From contig NZ_JACJRT010000014.1 in NCBI RefSeq assembly GCF_014697415.1, positions 203,075-267,074 of the forward strand: DNA of 64,000 bases, written 5' to 3'. The notes beneath the pieces are model-generated. The model was not told the origin of the DNA. It was given only the letters and a program-made list of their open reading frames with translations, and did not search any database. Of the stretch, positions 44,110 to 55,644 are shown piece by piece (within the stretch, counting starts at the first letter, position 1; every line of letters begins with the position of its first letter). Both the position numbers and the translations under genes were made by a program. This stretch comes from Cyanobium sp. FACHB-13342 (GTDB lineage Bacteria > Cyanobacteriota > Cyanobacteriia > PCC-6307 > Cyanobiaceae).

Positions 44110-45711
44110 GTGCTGGCCTTCCCCAGCACCTACACGGTGGGGATCACCAGCCTGGGCTACCAGGTGGTGTGGGCCACGCTGGCCCAGCGGGCCGATGTGG
44201 ACGTGCGGCGCCTGTTCACCGACCAGGGCGACCCACCGCACCGCCACTGCGACCTGTTCGGCCTGTCGCTGAGCTGGGAGCTCGATGGGCCCGTGCTGCT
44301 GGATCTGCTCGAGCAGCAGCGCATCCCGCTCTGGGCCAGCGAGCGCGGCGACAGCGACCCGATCGTGTTCGGCGGCGGGCCCGTGCTCACGGCCAACCCC
44401 GAGCCGCTGGCCCCCTTCTTCGATGTGGTGCTGCTGGGCGACGGTGAGCTGCTGCTGCCCGCCTTTGTGGATGCCCTGCAGGCGCACCGCGAGGCGCCGC
44501 GGGCGGAACGGCTGCGCCGCCTGGCCCAGGTGCCGGGGGTGTACGTGCCAAGCCTCTATGCCCCCCGCTACGCGAGCGAGGGCGAGCTGCTGGCGGTGGA
44601 ACCCACGGAGGCCGGCATCCCCGCCACCGTGGCCAAGCAGACCTGGCGCGGCAACACCCTCAGCCACTCCACCGTGATCACGCCCGAGGCGGCCTGGCCC
44701 TCGATCCATATGGTGGAGGTGGTGCGCAGCTGCCCGGAGCTGTGCCGCTTCTGCCTGGCCAGCTACCTCACCCTGCCCTTCCGCACACCGAGCCTCGACG
44801 ACGGCCTGATCCCAGCGGTGGAGAAGGGGCTCGCCGCCACCCAGCGCCTGGGGCTGCTCGGAGCTTCGGTGACCCAACACCCCCAGTTCGCCGACCTGCT
44901 GGCCTGGCTGGATCAGGATCGCTTTGAGGGCACCCGCGTCAGCGTGAGCTCCGTGCGAGCCGCCACCGTGACCCCCGAACTGGGGCGCATCCTGGCCAAG
45001 CGGGGCAGCAAGTCGCTCACGATCGCGATCGAGAGCGGCAGCGAGCGGATCCGCCAGGTGGTGAACAAAAAACTCGCCACCGAGGAGATCTACGCCGCCG
45101 CCCGCTACGCCAAGGAGGGCGGCCTCACGGGCCTGAAGCTCTACGGGATGGTGGGCCTACCCACCGAAGAGGAGGCCGATGTGGAGGCCACCGCGGCGCT
45201 GCTGCTGGATCTGAAAAAGGCCACCCCAGGGCTGCGGCTATCCCTGGGGGTGAGCACCTTCGTGCCCAAGGCCCACACCCCCTTCCAGTGGCAGGGCGTG
45301 CGCCCCGAGGCCGACAAACGGCTCAAGCTGCTGGCCAAGCGGCTCAAGCCCAAGGGCATCGAACTGCGGCCCGAGAGCTACGGCTGGAGCGTGATCCAGG
45401 CCCTGCTGTCCCGCAGTGACCGCCGCCTCGCCCCGGTGATCGCCGCCGCCCGCGGCAACCACGACAGCCTGGGGGGCTGGAAACAGGCGTACCGAGCCAT
45501 CCGCGAACAGCCCGGCGCCGACCTACCCAGCTGGGAGGACGTCATTCACGCCACCTGGAGCTCGGAGCGCGTGCTGCCCTGGGACCACCTGGAGGGACCG
45601 CTGCCCAAGACAACGCTGCACTCGCACGCAGCAGAGGCCCTCAAACAGCGTGAACCGGAGCTCACTCAAACACCGCCGTCCGCCCCCGATACACCATCAC
45701 CTGGTGCTTGA
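44110..45711 (+). CDS. B12-binding-type radical SAM protein
   Basis: The protein has an N-terminal cobalamin-binding-like Rossmann region (LSWELDGPVLLDLLEQQRIPLWASERGDSDPIVFGGGPVLTANPEP) and a radical SAM core with the cluster motif in CPELCRFCLASY (CxxxCxxC, about residue 213). SGSERIRQVVNKKL and LKLYGMVGLPTEEE are further core segments. The reaction is unknown. The first canonical start is the GTG at 44110, but the frame is open upstream to 44020 and encodes a family-like opening (LNQETLLFEPAQPVAGALRA) preceded only by CTG at 44050, so CTG initiation is possible. The 3' end overlaps the convergent purU gene by 50 bases. Confidence 0.82.
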   Translation: MLAFPSTYTVGITSLGYQVVWATLAQRADVDVRRLFTDQGDPPHRHCDLFGLSLSWELDGPVLLDLLEQQRIPLWASERGDSDPIVFGGGPVLTANPEPLAPFFDVVLLGDGELLLPAFVDALQAHREAPRAERLRRLAQVPGVYVPSLYAPRYASEGELLAVEPTEAGIPATVAKQTWRGNTLSHSTVITPEAAWPSIHMVEVVRSCPELCRFCLASYLTLPFRTPSLDDGLIPAVEKGLAATQRLGLLGASVTQHPQFADLLAWLDQDRFEGTRVSVSSVRAATVTPELGRILAKRGSKSLTIAIESGSERIRQVVNKKLATEEIYAAARYAKEGGLTGLKLYGMVGLPTEEEADVEATAALLLDLKKATPGLRLSLGVSTFVPKAHTPFQWQGVRPEADKRLKLLAKRLKPKGIELRPESYGWSVIQALLSRSDRRLAPVIAAARGNHDSLGGWKQAYRAIREQPGADLPSWEDVIHATWSSERVLPWDHLEGPLPKTTLHSHAAEALKQREPELTQTPPSAPDTPSPGA

Positions 45712-46534
45712 GGTGCAGGCGCACGGCCCGGGCCAGGGCCAGGCGTTCGGTGTCGCGGCCCTTGCGGATCAGGTCGTCCACCTCATCGCGGTGGCCCACA
45801 CCCACGGTGGACTGGGCAATGATCGGGCCGCCATCGAGCTCTTCGGTCACGTAGTGGGCCGTGGCCCCGATCAGCTTCACGCCCCGCTCCCAGGCCCGGT
45901 GATAGGGCTGGGCACCCTTGAAGGCCGGCAGAAACGAGTGGTGGATGTTGATCACCCGGTGGAAGGCATCGGGGGGATCAAAGCTCGCCAAAAACTGGGG
46001 GGTGAGCACCTGCATGTACTTGGCCAGCACCACCAGTTCGATCCGGTGCTCCGCCAACAGGGCCAGATGGCGGGCCTCCGCCTCCTCCCGGTTGACCGCT
46101 GAAATCGGCACGTACTCGAAGTGCGCTCCAAACTCCTCGGCGATCGAGCCGAGATCGGGGTGGTTGGCGATCACCAGCGGCACCCGCATCGGCAGCTCAC
46201 CGGTCCGCACCCGCCACAGCAGATCCAGCAGGCAGTGGTCCTGTTTGCTCACGAAGATCGCCACCGGCGGGCGGTCATCGGAGAAGGTCACCTTGTATTC
46301 GCCACCCAGCCGCTCCGCCAGGGCCTGGGCCGTGGGACAGATCGCCTCCCGGGGCAGGCCAAAGCCCTCCAGCTGCCACTCAATCCGACTCAGAAACAGG
46401 CCGGCGCCCTGATCGCTGTGGTGGTCGGCATGCACGATGTTGCCCCCGTTGGCAGCCACCCACCCGGAGAGCTCCCGCACCAGTCCGGGTTGATCCGGAC
46501 ACAGCATCTGCAGGATGGCGGTGGGAGCAGACAT
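45662..46534 (-). CDS. purU: Formyltetrahydrofolate deformylase (PurU)
   Basis: PurU hydrolyses 10-formyltetrahydrofolate to formate and tetrahydrofolate. The 290-residue protein has an N-terminal ACT domain (ILQMLCPDQPGLVRELSGWV, about 5-80) and a C-terminal formyltransferase fold with VLAKYMQVLTP, NIHHSFLPAFKGAQPY (catalytic Asn/His) and GATAHYVTEELDGGPII. It supplies formate for PurT, which is also encoded here (57255-58454). The ATG at 46534 is the natural start. It converges on the radical SAM gene with a 50-base overlap and is divergent from psbQ. Confidence 0.94.
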   Translation of the reverse strand: MSAPTAILQMLCPDQPGLVRELSGWVAANGGNIVHADHHSDQGAGLFLSRIEWQLEGFGLPREAICPTAQALAERLGGEYKVTFSDDRPPVAIFVSKQDHCLLDLLWRVRTGELPMRVPLVIANHPDLGSIAEEFGAHFEYVPISAVNREEAEARHLALLAEHRIELVVLAKYMQVLTPQFLASFDPPDAFHRVINIHHSFLPAFKGAQPYHRAWERGVKLIGATAHYVTEELDGGPIIAQSTVGVGHRDEVDDLIRKGRDTERLALARAVRLHLKHQVMVYRGRTAVFE

Positions 46535-46669
46535 GGCCGCGGTCGACGTCCATGCAGACGTAGCACCTCCAGGGTGGCCAGGCCCAGATTGCAAGGGGCT
46601 ACAGACGGAGTGGGGCGGCAGGCCAGCCCCGATACACTCAGCGCCACGATCCTGGTGTTGGTCCCTGTG

Positions 46670-47179
46670 ATGGCTTCTGCGCGGATTTCTTCGGCCACCG
46701 CTGCCCTGATGCAGCAGCTGCGCCGTCTGGTGATGGTGGGCCTGGTGGCGGTGCTGTGTTTGGGTCTGGCCGCCTGTGACGGCAGCCAGGGCCGCAAGGC
46801 CCCCAGCATCAGCCCGGCCGACATGGCCCTGATCGAGCGCCAGGCCGAAGGCTTCCTGGCCGCCCGCAACCGCCTGCCCGAGCTGGCCAGCCTGGTGAAT
46901 GAGCGCAACTGGGTGTTCACCGCCAACCTGATCCATGGCCCCATGCAGGAAGTGGGCCGGGAAATGAGCTACATCAACCAGCGCCTGCTGCCCGCCGACC
47001 GCCCCGAAGCTGAAAAGCGGGCCACCGCCCTGAAGACGGCCCTGGCCCAGCTCGATGAGGCCTGCCGCCTCCAGGACGGCGACAAGCTGCGCAAGGCCTA
47101 CATCAAGGTGGCCAGCGGCTTCGGCCTCTACGCCCAGGTGTTCCCCGCCCAGGTGCAGGAAAACCTGAAGCAGGTCTGA
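46670..47179 (+). CDS. psbQ: Photosystem II lipoprotein PsbQ (CyanoQ)
   Basis: PsbQ is a lumenal extrinsic subunit that stabilises the oxygen-evolving side of photosystem II. The 169-residue precursor has a lipoprotein signal ending LGLAAC and then the family's four-helix pattern: RNRLPELASLVNERNWVFTANLIHGPMQEVGREMSYINQRLLP and KALAQLDEACRLQDG-type segments. The ATG at 46670 is set by the signal peptide. A TACACT 32 bases upstream could be part of a promoter, but a matching -35 box was not found. The ThiO-like gene follows within a few bases to 67 bases, depending on its start. Confidence 0.88.
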   Translation: MASARISSATAALMQQLRRLVMVGLVAVLCLGLAACDGSQGRKAPSISPADMALIERQAEGFLAARNRLPELASLVNERNWVFTANLIHGPMQEVGREMSYINQRLLPADRPEAEKRATALKTALAQLDEACRLQDGDKLRKAYIKVASGFGLYAQVFPAQVQENLKQV

Positions 47180-47246
47180 TCTGCTGATCGCCTCCCCCAG
47201 CCCTGGCGAGGGTCTGGCCCGGCCCGCCCGTCCCCGCTCGGTCGTT

Positions 47247-48335
47247 GTGATCGGCGCCGGACTGGTGGGCCGGTCCTGTGCCTGGGAGCTGCTGCGGCGC
47301 GGCCACCGGGTGCTGCTGCTCGATCCCCTGCCGCTGGACTCCGATCGCCGCTGCAACCCGCCTCCGGACACGGGCAGCTGGGCCGCCCTGGGCGTGTTGA
47401 TGGCCCAGGTGTTTCACCGCCACAGTGGCCGGGCCTGGCGGCTGCGCCAGCGCAGCCTGGAGCTGTGGGGCCAGTGGCGTCAGCAACTGGAGGAGCGGGG
47501 CCAGCCCCTGCCCTGGCGACCAGGCCTGCTGCTGCTGGCCAGCAGCGCCGAGGAGCTGGAACGCCAGCAACGGCTGGTGGCCGACCGTCAGGCCATGGGG
47601 CTGCCCCTGGAACTCTGGAGCCGGGAGCAGCTTGATGACCTGGCCCCAGCCCTGCCGGAAGCCGCCCTGGGGGGTCTGTTCTCCCCGCAGGACGGCCAGC
47701 TGGATCCCGCACCGGTGCTGGAGGCGCTGCTGCGGGATGGGCTGGAACGGGGCCTGCAAACCTGCTGCGATGGCGCGGCGCAGCTGGAGCGGAGCCCGGC
47801 AGGCTGGACGGTGCAGACGCGCGGAGGCCAGGCGCTGCAAGCCGAGGTGGTGGTGCTCTGTGCCGGGGTGGCCAGCGCCGCCCTGCTGGAGCCCCTCGGC
47901 CATGGGCGGGCCCTGGAGCCGGTGCTGGGCCAAGCCCTGGAACTGGCGCTGCCCCCCACCAGCAATTGGAACACCCCCTGGCCTGGCGCCATGGTGTGGC
48001 AAGGACTCAACCTGGTGCCCCGCCCCCCCAACCGGCTGTGGCTGGGGGCCACCCTGGAGCCGGGGGACCACCCCGACCCCGCCGCCCTGGCCAGCCTGCG
48101 ACGCCTGGGCGGTGCGGCCCCCACCTGGCTGCAGCAGGCGGAGGTGCTCCGCCAGTGGCAGGGGCACCGGCCCCATCCGGTCGGTCGGCCGGCACCGCTG
48201 CTGGAGCACCTGGAACCAGGCCTGCTGCTCGCGAGCGGCCACTACCGCAACGGCGTGCTGCTGGCCCCGGCCACCGCGGAATGGGTCGCCGACCAGCTGG
48301 AAGCGCCGTCCGGAGATCTTTTAACGAAGCCCTAA
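47247..48335 (+). CDS. FAD-dependent amino acid/glycine oxidase (ThiO/DadA-like)
   Basis: The protein is a DAO-type flavoenzyme with a Rossmann opening VVVIGAGLVGRSCAWELLRRGHRVLLLD, FSPQDGQLDPAPVLEALL, a VVLCAGVASAALLEPL segment and a C-terminal LLLASGHYRNGVLLAPATAEW typical of ThiO. It could make the glycine imine for thiazole synthesis, although thiamine genes are not adjacent. The first canonical start is the GTG at 47247, which cuts off VVV of the first Rossmann strand; the frame is open back to 47180, with CTG codons at 47181 and 47184. The TAA stop overlaps a Pho-box-like repeat for the next gene. Confidence 0.8.
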   Translation: MIGAGLVGRSCAWELLRRGHRVLLLDPLPLDSDRRCNPPPDTGSWAALGVLMAQVFHRHSGRAWRLRQRSLELWGQWRQQLEERGQPLPWRPGLLLLASSAEELERQQRLVADRQAMGLPLELWSREQLDDLAPALPEAALGGLFSPQDGQLDPAPVLEALLRDGLERGLQTCCDGAAQLERSPAGWTVQTRGGQALQAEVVVLCAGVASAALLEPLGHGRALEPVLGQALELALPPTSNWNTPWPGAMVWQGLNLVPRPPNRLWLGATLEPGDHPDPAALASLRRLGGAAPTWLQQAEVLRQWQGHRPHPVGRPAPLLEHLEPGLLLASGHYRNGVLLAPATAEWVADQLEAPSGDLLTKP

Positions 48336-48338
48336 CCT
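48320..48338 (+). promoter_or_regulatory. Pho-box-like direct repeat upstream of pstS
   Basis: TTTAACGA-AGC-CCTAACCT consists of two 8-bp half-sites separated by three bases. Each matches the cyanobacterial PhoB/SphR consensus PyTTAAPyPy(T/A) at seven of eight positions, with the TAA cores 11 bases apart. It lies 51 bases before the pstS ATG and includes the stop codon of the preceding gene. Phosphate-starvation control of pstS is expected. Confidence 0.6.
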
Positions 48339-48388
48339 GCGCGGGTGGCTCGGATCCGGGACCACCCAACCCTGTCTTTCGCTCCTCC

Positions 48389-49408
48389 ATGGCCGTCACC
48401 CGCGTCCGCCCAAGCGCCCTGCTGGGAACTGGCCTAGGCCTGGCCGGCCTGCTCAGCCTCAGCAGCTGCGGCAACCCAGGTGGCGGCCCGAACACTGGCG
48501 GCACCAGCCAGGCGCTGCAGGCCGCCGGAGCCAGTTTCCCGGCGGGCCTCTACCAGCGCTGGTTTGCCGATCTGGCCAGCCAGGAGAAGATCCAGGTCAA
48601 CTACCAGTCGGTGGGCTCGGGGGCCGGCGTGCGCCAATTTGAGGCGGGCACGGTCGACTTCGCGGCCAGTGACAAACCCCTGGACAGCGCTGAAGCCGCG
48701 GCCATCCAACGAGGCGTGGTGCAGCTGCCCCTCACCGCCGGCGCCATCGCCGTGGCCTACAACCTGCCCGGCTGCAACCTCAAGCTCAGCCAGGCCCAGC
48801 TGGTGCAGATCTTCGAGGGCAAGATCAAAAATTTCCAGGAGCTGGGCTGCAGCAACCAGCCGATCCAGGTGGTGGTGCGCTCCGATGGCTCCGGCACCAC
48901 CTACAACTTCACGAACTCCCTGGCCGCGTTCAGCCCCAGCTGGAAGAACGGTCCCGGCGTGGGCAAATCGGTGAACTGGCCCACCGGTGTCGGCGCCAAG
49001 GGCAATGAGGGCGTCGCCGCGAGCCTGCTGCAGACCAAGGGCAGCATCGGGTATGTGGAGGCCGCCTACGTGCGGGGTGCCCTGCAGGCCGCCGCGATCG
49101 CCAACCGCTCCGGCACCTACGCCCGCCCCGATGCCGCCAGCGCCAGCCAGGCCCTGGCCACGATCAACCTGGGGGCTGACCTCACCGGCAGCGATCCCAA
49201 CCCCAGCGCCGGCTACCCGATCGTGACCTTCACCTGGGTGTTGCTCTACAAGAGCGGCAACGGCAGCAAGCTGCCCGCCCTGCAGCGCACCCTGGCCTAC
49301 GCCCTGAGTGACGCAGCCCAGCAGCAGGCCCCAGCCCTGGGCTACATCACCCTGCCCGCCCCGGTGGTCACCAAAGCCAAGGCCGCCCTAGCCGGCGTGG
49401 GCGCCTGA
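48389..49408 (+). CDS. pstS: Phosphate ABC transporter substrate-binding protein PstS
   Basis: PstS binds phosphate in the periplasm for the PstSCAB importer. The 339-residue lipoprotein begins with a signal ending LLSLSSC and shows LQAAGASFPAGLYQRWF, VNYQSVGSGAGVRQFEAGTVDFAASDKPL, LVQIFEGKIKNFQELG, VVVRSDGSGTTYNFT and YPIVTFTWVLLYK, which contain the phosphate-coordinating Ser, Asp and Thr residues. The ATG at 48389 gives a normal lipoprotein signal. pstC, pstA and pstB are not adjacent. A Pho-box-like repeat precedes it and a strong hairpin lies between it and the convergent dnaK. Confidence 0.93.
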   Translation: MAVTRVRPSALLGTGLGLAGLLSLSSCGNPGGGPNTGGTSQALQAAGASFPAGLYQRWFADLASQEKIQVNYQSVGSGAGVRQFEAGTVDFAASDKPLDSAEAAAIQRGVVQLPLTAGAIAVAYNLPGCNLKLSQAQLVQIFEGKIKNFQELGCSNQPIQVVVRSDGSGTTYNFTNSLAAFSPSWKNGPGVGKSVNWPTGVGAKGNEGVAASLLQTKGSIGYVEAAYVRGALQAAAIANRSGTYARPDAASASQALATINLGADLTGSDPNPSAGYPIVTFTWVLLYKSGNGSKLPALQRTLAYALSDAAQQQAPALGYITLPAPVVTKAKAALAGVGA

Positions 49409-49431
49409 GCCCCGGGCCCAGCCCAGCAAAA

Positions 49432-49451
49432 AGCCCCCCTGACGGGGGGCT
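49432..49451 (-). terminator. Rho-independent terminator of dnaK
   Basis: AGCCCCCC and GGGGGGCT form a perfect 8-bp stem around a 4-base loop, followed on the minus strand by TTTTT. Read on the plus strand the T-run is missing, so it primarily ends dnaK transcription, although the hairpin may also slow pstS transcripts. Confidence 0.8.
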
Positions 49452-49481
49452 GAAGGACTCCCGAGGGAGTCCAGACCTTCA
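49451..49481. other. Second hairpin between dnaK stop and terminator
   Basis: GGACTCCC-GA-GGGAGTCC (49455-49472) is a perfect 8-bp palindromic stem, extended by TGAAGG/CCTTCA pairing with an interruption. It lacks a T-run and may stabilise the 3' end of one or both convergent mRNAs. Confidence 0.6.
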
Positions 49482-49492
49482 GTAAACCGGGC

Positions 49493-51400
<1,908 letters not shown>

Positions 51401-51408
51401 GGGTTCCC

Positions 51409-51416
51409 ACCTCCTT
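51409..51416 (-). promoter_or_regulatory. Strong ribosome-binding site of dnaK
   Basis: AAGGAGGT on the minus strand lies eight bases before the ATG at 51400. Full complementarity to the 16S anti-Shine-Dalgarno is rare in this window. Confidence 0.75.
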
Positions 51417-51513
51417 ACGGTGAATGAATCTGACTGGGAGCATCTTCAGCAGCCGGAGCCTTCCCAGGCGAGGTGTGGTTCCCGAACAGCCCCTGCCGCT
51501 GCCGCCTGCGCCC

Positions 51514-52413
51514 ATGGCCCGACCGATCTCCGGACACACTGCCCTGGCTGGAGTTCTCGGCGATCCCGTGCGCCACTCCCTGTCGCCGGCGATGCACAAC
51601 GCCGCCCTGGCCGAGCTCGGGCTCGACTGGGTGTACCTGGCCCTGCCCGTGCCCGCTGGGCAGCTGGAGACGGTGGTGCGGGGGCTGGACGCCGTCGCGT
51701 GCCGTGGCCTCAACGTCACCCTGCCCCACAAGCAGGCGGTGGCCCAGCTGTGCCGCGGCCTCTCCCCCCTGGCCGAGCGGGTGGGGGCCGTGAACACGCT
51801 GGTGCGCCACCCCCAAGGCGGCTGGCTGGGGGACAACACGGATGTGGCGGGCTTTCTGGCTCCCCTGCGGACGAGCGGCAGCCCCTGGCAGGGCAAGCGG
51901 GCGGTGGTGCTGGGCTGCGGCGGCAGTGCCCGGGCCGTGGTGGCCGGCCTGGTGGAACTGGGCTGCGGTGCCATCCAGGTGGCGGGCCGCAACGCCACCA
52001 CCCTCGAGGCCCTGCTGGGCCCCTGCCGCAGCTGGGCGCCCCAGCTGGAGGGGCTCGCCTGGCGAGCCGACGGGCCCGAGCTCGCCCACGCCCTGGCCCA
52101 GGCCGATCTGGTGGTGCACACCACGCCGGTGGGCATGGCCTCGGCCAGCGACCCCGCAGCGGCCCAGCGCTGCCCGCTCACCGCGGCGGAACTGGAGGCC
52201 CTGCAAGCCGACAGCACCGTCTACGACCTCATCTACACACCCAGGCCCACCGCCCTGCTCCGGGCCGCCGGCGCCCGGGGCTGCCAGGGCCTGGATGGGC
52301 TGGAGATGCTGGTGCAGCAGGGGGCGGCGGCCCTGCGCCAGTGGACGGGTCTCGACACCGTGCCCGTGGCGGCGATGCGGGCGGCGGCCCTGGCCCAGCT
52401 CGAGCCCGCTTAG
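51514..52413 (+). CDS. aroE: Shikimate dehydrogenase (AroE)
   Basis: AroE reduces 3-dehydroshikimate to shikimate with NADPH. The 299-residue protein has the substrate-domain opening GVLGDPVRHSLSPAMHNAAL, GLNVTLPHKQAV with the catalytic Lys, GAVNTLVR, GDNTDVAGF and a Rossmann motif VVLGCGGSARAV. The C-terminal GLEMLVQQGAAALRQWTG is also typical. The start is the ATG at 51514, directly before ARPISGHTALAGVLG. The Tic20-like gene follows 26 bases downstream. DAHP synthase of the same pathway lies 11 kb away. Confidence 0.94.
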   Translation: MARPISGHTALAGVLGDPVRHSLSPAMHNAALAELGLDWVYLALPVPAGQLETVVRGLDAVACRGLNVTLPHKQAVAQLCRGLSPLAERVGAVNTLVRHPQGGWLGDNTDVAGFLAPLRTSGSPWQGKRAVVLGCGGSARAVVAGLVELGCGAIQVAGRNATTLEALLGPCRSWAPQLEGLAWRADGPELAHALAQADLVVHTTPVGMASASDPAAAQRCPLTAAELEALQADSTVYDLIYTPRPTALLRAAGARGCQGLDGLEMLVQQGAAALRQWTGLDTVPVAAMRAAALAQLEPA

Positions 52414-52439
52414 CCTGAAACCCCGGCAGTGTTGAGGCC

Positions 52440-52901
52440 ATGCAGGCACCCCCGATCTGGCAACGGCTGCTCGCCGCCCTGGCCTACCTGCTGCCCTGGA
52501 GCGATGCCTACGGCTTCGGCCGGGGCCTGGTGGGCCTGTTCCCGGCCCTGCAATGGCTGGGCCTGCCGGCCCTGCCGGTGGCGCTGCTGGAGCAGGTGGT
52601 GCCCTTTGGCGGGCTGGTGCTGTTCCTGGTGCTCTACCTGGCCGTGGTGCGCAACAACCGGGTGCCCTACCTGATCCGCTTCAACGTGCTGCAGGCGATC
52701 CTGGTGGACATCGTGGTGGTGCTGGTGGCGCTGGCCTTCCAGGTGCTCCAGCTCAATGCCCTGGATTTTGTCGGCAAGACCCTCAGCAACACGGTGTTCC
52801 TGGGGATTCTGGTGCTGGTGGCCTTCGCCGTGATCCAGAACCTGCGGGGCAAGGACGCCGAGATCCCCAGCCTGTCCGAGGCGGTGCGGATGCAGTTGTA
52901 A
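52440..52901 (+). CDS. Tic20/Ycf60-family membrane protein
   Basis: The 153-residue protein has four predicted membrane helices and the family core VRNNRVPYLIRFNVLQAILVDI followed by FLGILVLVAFAVIQNLRG. Plant and algal homologues are part of the chloroplast import apparatus; the cyanobacterial function is not established. The ATG at 52440 is clear. rpsF starts 78 bases downstream, in the same direction. Confidence 0.85.
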   Translation: MQAPPIWQRLLAALAYLLPWSDAYGFGRGLVGLFPALQWLGLPALPVALLEQVVPFGGLVLFLVLYLAVVRNNRVPYLIRFNVLQAILVDIVVVLVALAFQVLQLNALDFVGKTLSNTVFLGILVLVAFAVIQNLRGKDAEIPSLSEAVRMQL

Positions 52902-52979
52902 GGTGATCGATCCGTCGCTGGTGGGCCTCAGCCCGCTGGCCGCTGCCCCAAACCCTGAGGCGACACCTCCGAAGCGACC

Positions 52980-53342
52980 ATGACGCAGCCCTATTACGAG
53001 ACCATGTACATCCTTCGTCCGGACATCCCGGAGGAAGAGGTGGAGACCCATGTCGCCAAGTACCGCGATCTGGTGACCGAATCCGGTGGTGAAGTGCTCG
53101 ATTGCCAGATGCGCGGCAAGCGCCGTCTCGCCTATTCGATCGCCAAGCACCGTGAAGGCATCTACGTGCAGCTCAACCACAACGGTGACGGCCAGCAGGT
53201 GGCCCCGCTGGAGCGGGCCATGCGTCTCTCCGAGGATGTGATCCGCTATCTCACCGTCAAGCAGGACGGCCCTATGCCCGCTCCCCGCTCCCTGCCCGGT
53301 GCCGTGAGCGAAGCGGCCCCCATGGAGCCCGCCGCGGTCTGA
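52980..53342 (+). CDS. rpsF: 30S ribosomal protein S6
   Basis: The 120-residue protein opens with [21 protein letters not shown] and contains [28 protein letters not shown] and [13 protein letters not shown], all standard S6 segments. The C-terminal tail (about 25 residues, Pro/Ala-rich) is longer than in E. coli in a different composition. In cyanobacteria rpsF often stands apart from rpsR, as here. The ATG at 52980 is unambiguous. Confidence 0.95.
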   Translation: MTQPYYETMYILRPDIPEEEVETHVAKYRDLVTESGGEVLDCQMRGKRRLAYSIAKHREGIYVQLNHNGDGQQVAPLERAMRLSEDVIRYLTVKQDGPMPAPRSLPGAVSEAAPMEPAAV

Positions 53343-53349
53343 AATCGCT

Positions 53350-53377
53350 ATCCAGCTTGTGGAATAACGGGCTGGAT
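53350..53377. other. Inverted repeat downstream of rpsF
   Basis: ATCCAGC and GCTGGAT (7 bp, 14-base loop) lie between rpsF and the coiled-coil gene. Without a T-run it is not a typical terminator; mRNA processing or regulation is possible. Confidence 0.3.
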
Positions 53378-53391
53378 CGTAATGTCCCGCC

Positions 53392-53801
53392 ATGGAGCTG
53401 GACCGCAGCACAACCGAATCGGGTTCACCGGCGGTGATCCCACCCGCACCGAAGTGGCAGCCTTCTGCCGCTTCGGTTTTTTCATGGCACCAGCAGCGAG
53501 AGCGGCAGGAAGAACTGGAACAGGAACTCGCCAAAACCCGTGAAGAACTGCAGGCGATGCAAGCCCTGCTGGACGATTTGCCGGCCCTGTTCGAAGACAA
53601 GTTCCGCCAGCGCCTGCAGCCGATGCTCGAACAGCAGCAGCGGCTACTCGAGGACAACGCCGATCTGCGGCACCACCTGCTGCAACTGCAGCCGGGCTCA
53701 GAACCGAGCCGGCAGCGTTACCTCATGCCCCGACAGGAAGACCGTCCACGGATGCGCCAGGCCCTGCTGCACGCCTTCGGCTTCAACGGCAACCGGGCGG
53801 C

Positions 53802-53805
<4 letters not shown>
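53392..53805 (+). CDS. Coiled-coil protein of unknown function
   Basis: The 137-residue protein has a disordered N-terminus, a charged coiled coil ([21 protein letters not shown] and further to residue about 100) and a basic C-terminus ([19 protein letters not shown]). No domain or signal is recognised. The ATG at 53392 follows rpsF by 49 bases. Its end overlaps the convergent argG gene by four bases. It resembles the small coiled-coil hypotheticals common in picocyanobacteria. Confidence 0.7.
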
Positions 53806-55007
<1,202 letters not shown>

Positions 55008-55024
55008 CAACGCACTCCCTGCGC

Positions 55025-55267
55025 TCAATCGATCGATTCTCCCCTGTCGGGGTCGGGAGCGCCCGGATCGGGCACCCCGGAGCCCCCAGGCAGCCGCCAA
55101 CGGACCAGCAACCAGAGCCCCATCCCCAGCGGCGGCAGCCACACCAGGCTCCACACCAGTGACGGCTGCAGGGGCAAGGGAGCCGGCCAGCGCTCCCCAG
55201 CGGCGGCCAGCACGGCACTGATCGCCAGCGCCAGGGCCCAGAGGCGCACCACCCCAGCCAGCTTCAT
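55025..55267 (-). CDS. Small two-helix membrane protein of unknown function
   Basis: The 80-residue protein has two hydrophobic segments (about residues 8-22 and 37-55) and a Pro/Gly/Asp-rich tail. No family is recognised. The ATG at 55267 was chosen because the first helix begins directly after it; a longer form would overlap the divergent DUF3134 gene. It may be cotranscribed with argG, 17 bases downstream. Confidence 0.5.
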   Translation of the reverse strand: MKLAGVVRLWALALAISAVLAAAGERWPAPLPLQPSLVWSLVWLPPLGMGLWLLVRWRLPGGSGVPDPGAPDPDRGESID

Positions 55268-55328
55268 GGGAACCACCGGATACCTCGCTATGGTGGTGGA
55301 TTGGACGTACTGGGCGCAGCCTCCTCCG

Positions 55329-55604
55329 ATGAGCAAACTGGCGACCACTGGCAGCAGTCGACTCGACACGATCAACCCCTCGCTCACCCGTTACGGGCGC
55401 AGCGAGCCGGCACCGGTGCTGCCGCTGCGGGATGAGCCCGACCTGCTGAGCTGGCTGGAAACCAGCGGCCGCCTGGTGGCCGACGAGGAGACCGCCAGCA
55501 CCGAAGTGAGCACGGTGGAAGAGGAAGAGCTCTCGGCGCTGATGGGCGAAAAGGAGGACTACAACAAGGACGACGAGCAACAGGACGAAGACTGGGAAGA
55601 CTGA
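55329..55604 (+). CDS. DUF3134-family protein
   Basis: The 91-residue protein has the family core [29 protein letters not shown], followed by a very acidic tail ([28 protein letters not shown]). The function is unknown; the family is restricted to cyanobacteria, which supports the taxonomic assignment. The ATG at 55329 is clear. mraY begins about 40 bases downstream in the same direction. Confidence 0.85.
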   Translation: MSKLATTGSSRLDTINPSLTRYGRSEPAPVLPLRDEPDLLSWLETSGRLVADEETASTEVSTVEEEELSALMGEKEDYNKDDEQQDEDWED

Positions 55605-55644
55605 ATCGGGCAGGGGAGACTGGGGCGAGCGAGCGCCCCTTCCC

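Noticed and set aside
46633..46638. TACACT as a psbQ promoter -10 box
   Set aside because: No -35-like hexamer at 16-18 bases upstream; the nearest TTGCAA is 38 bases away.
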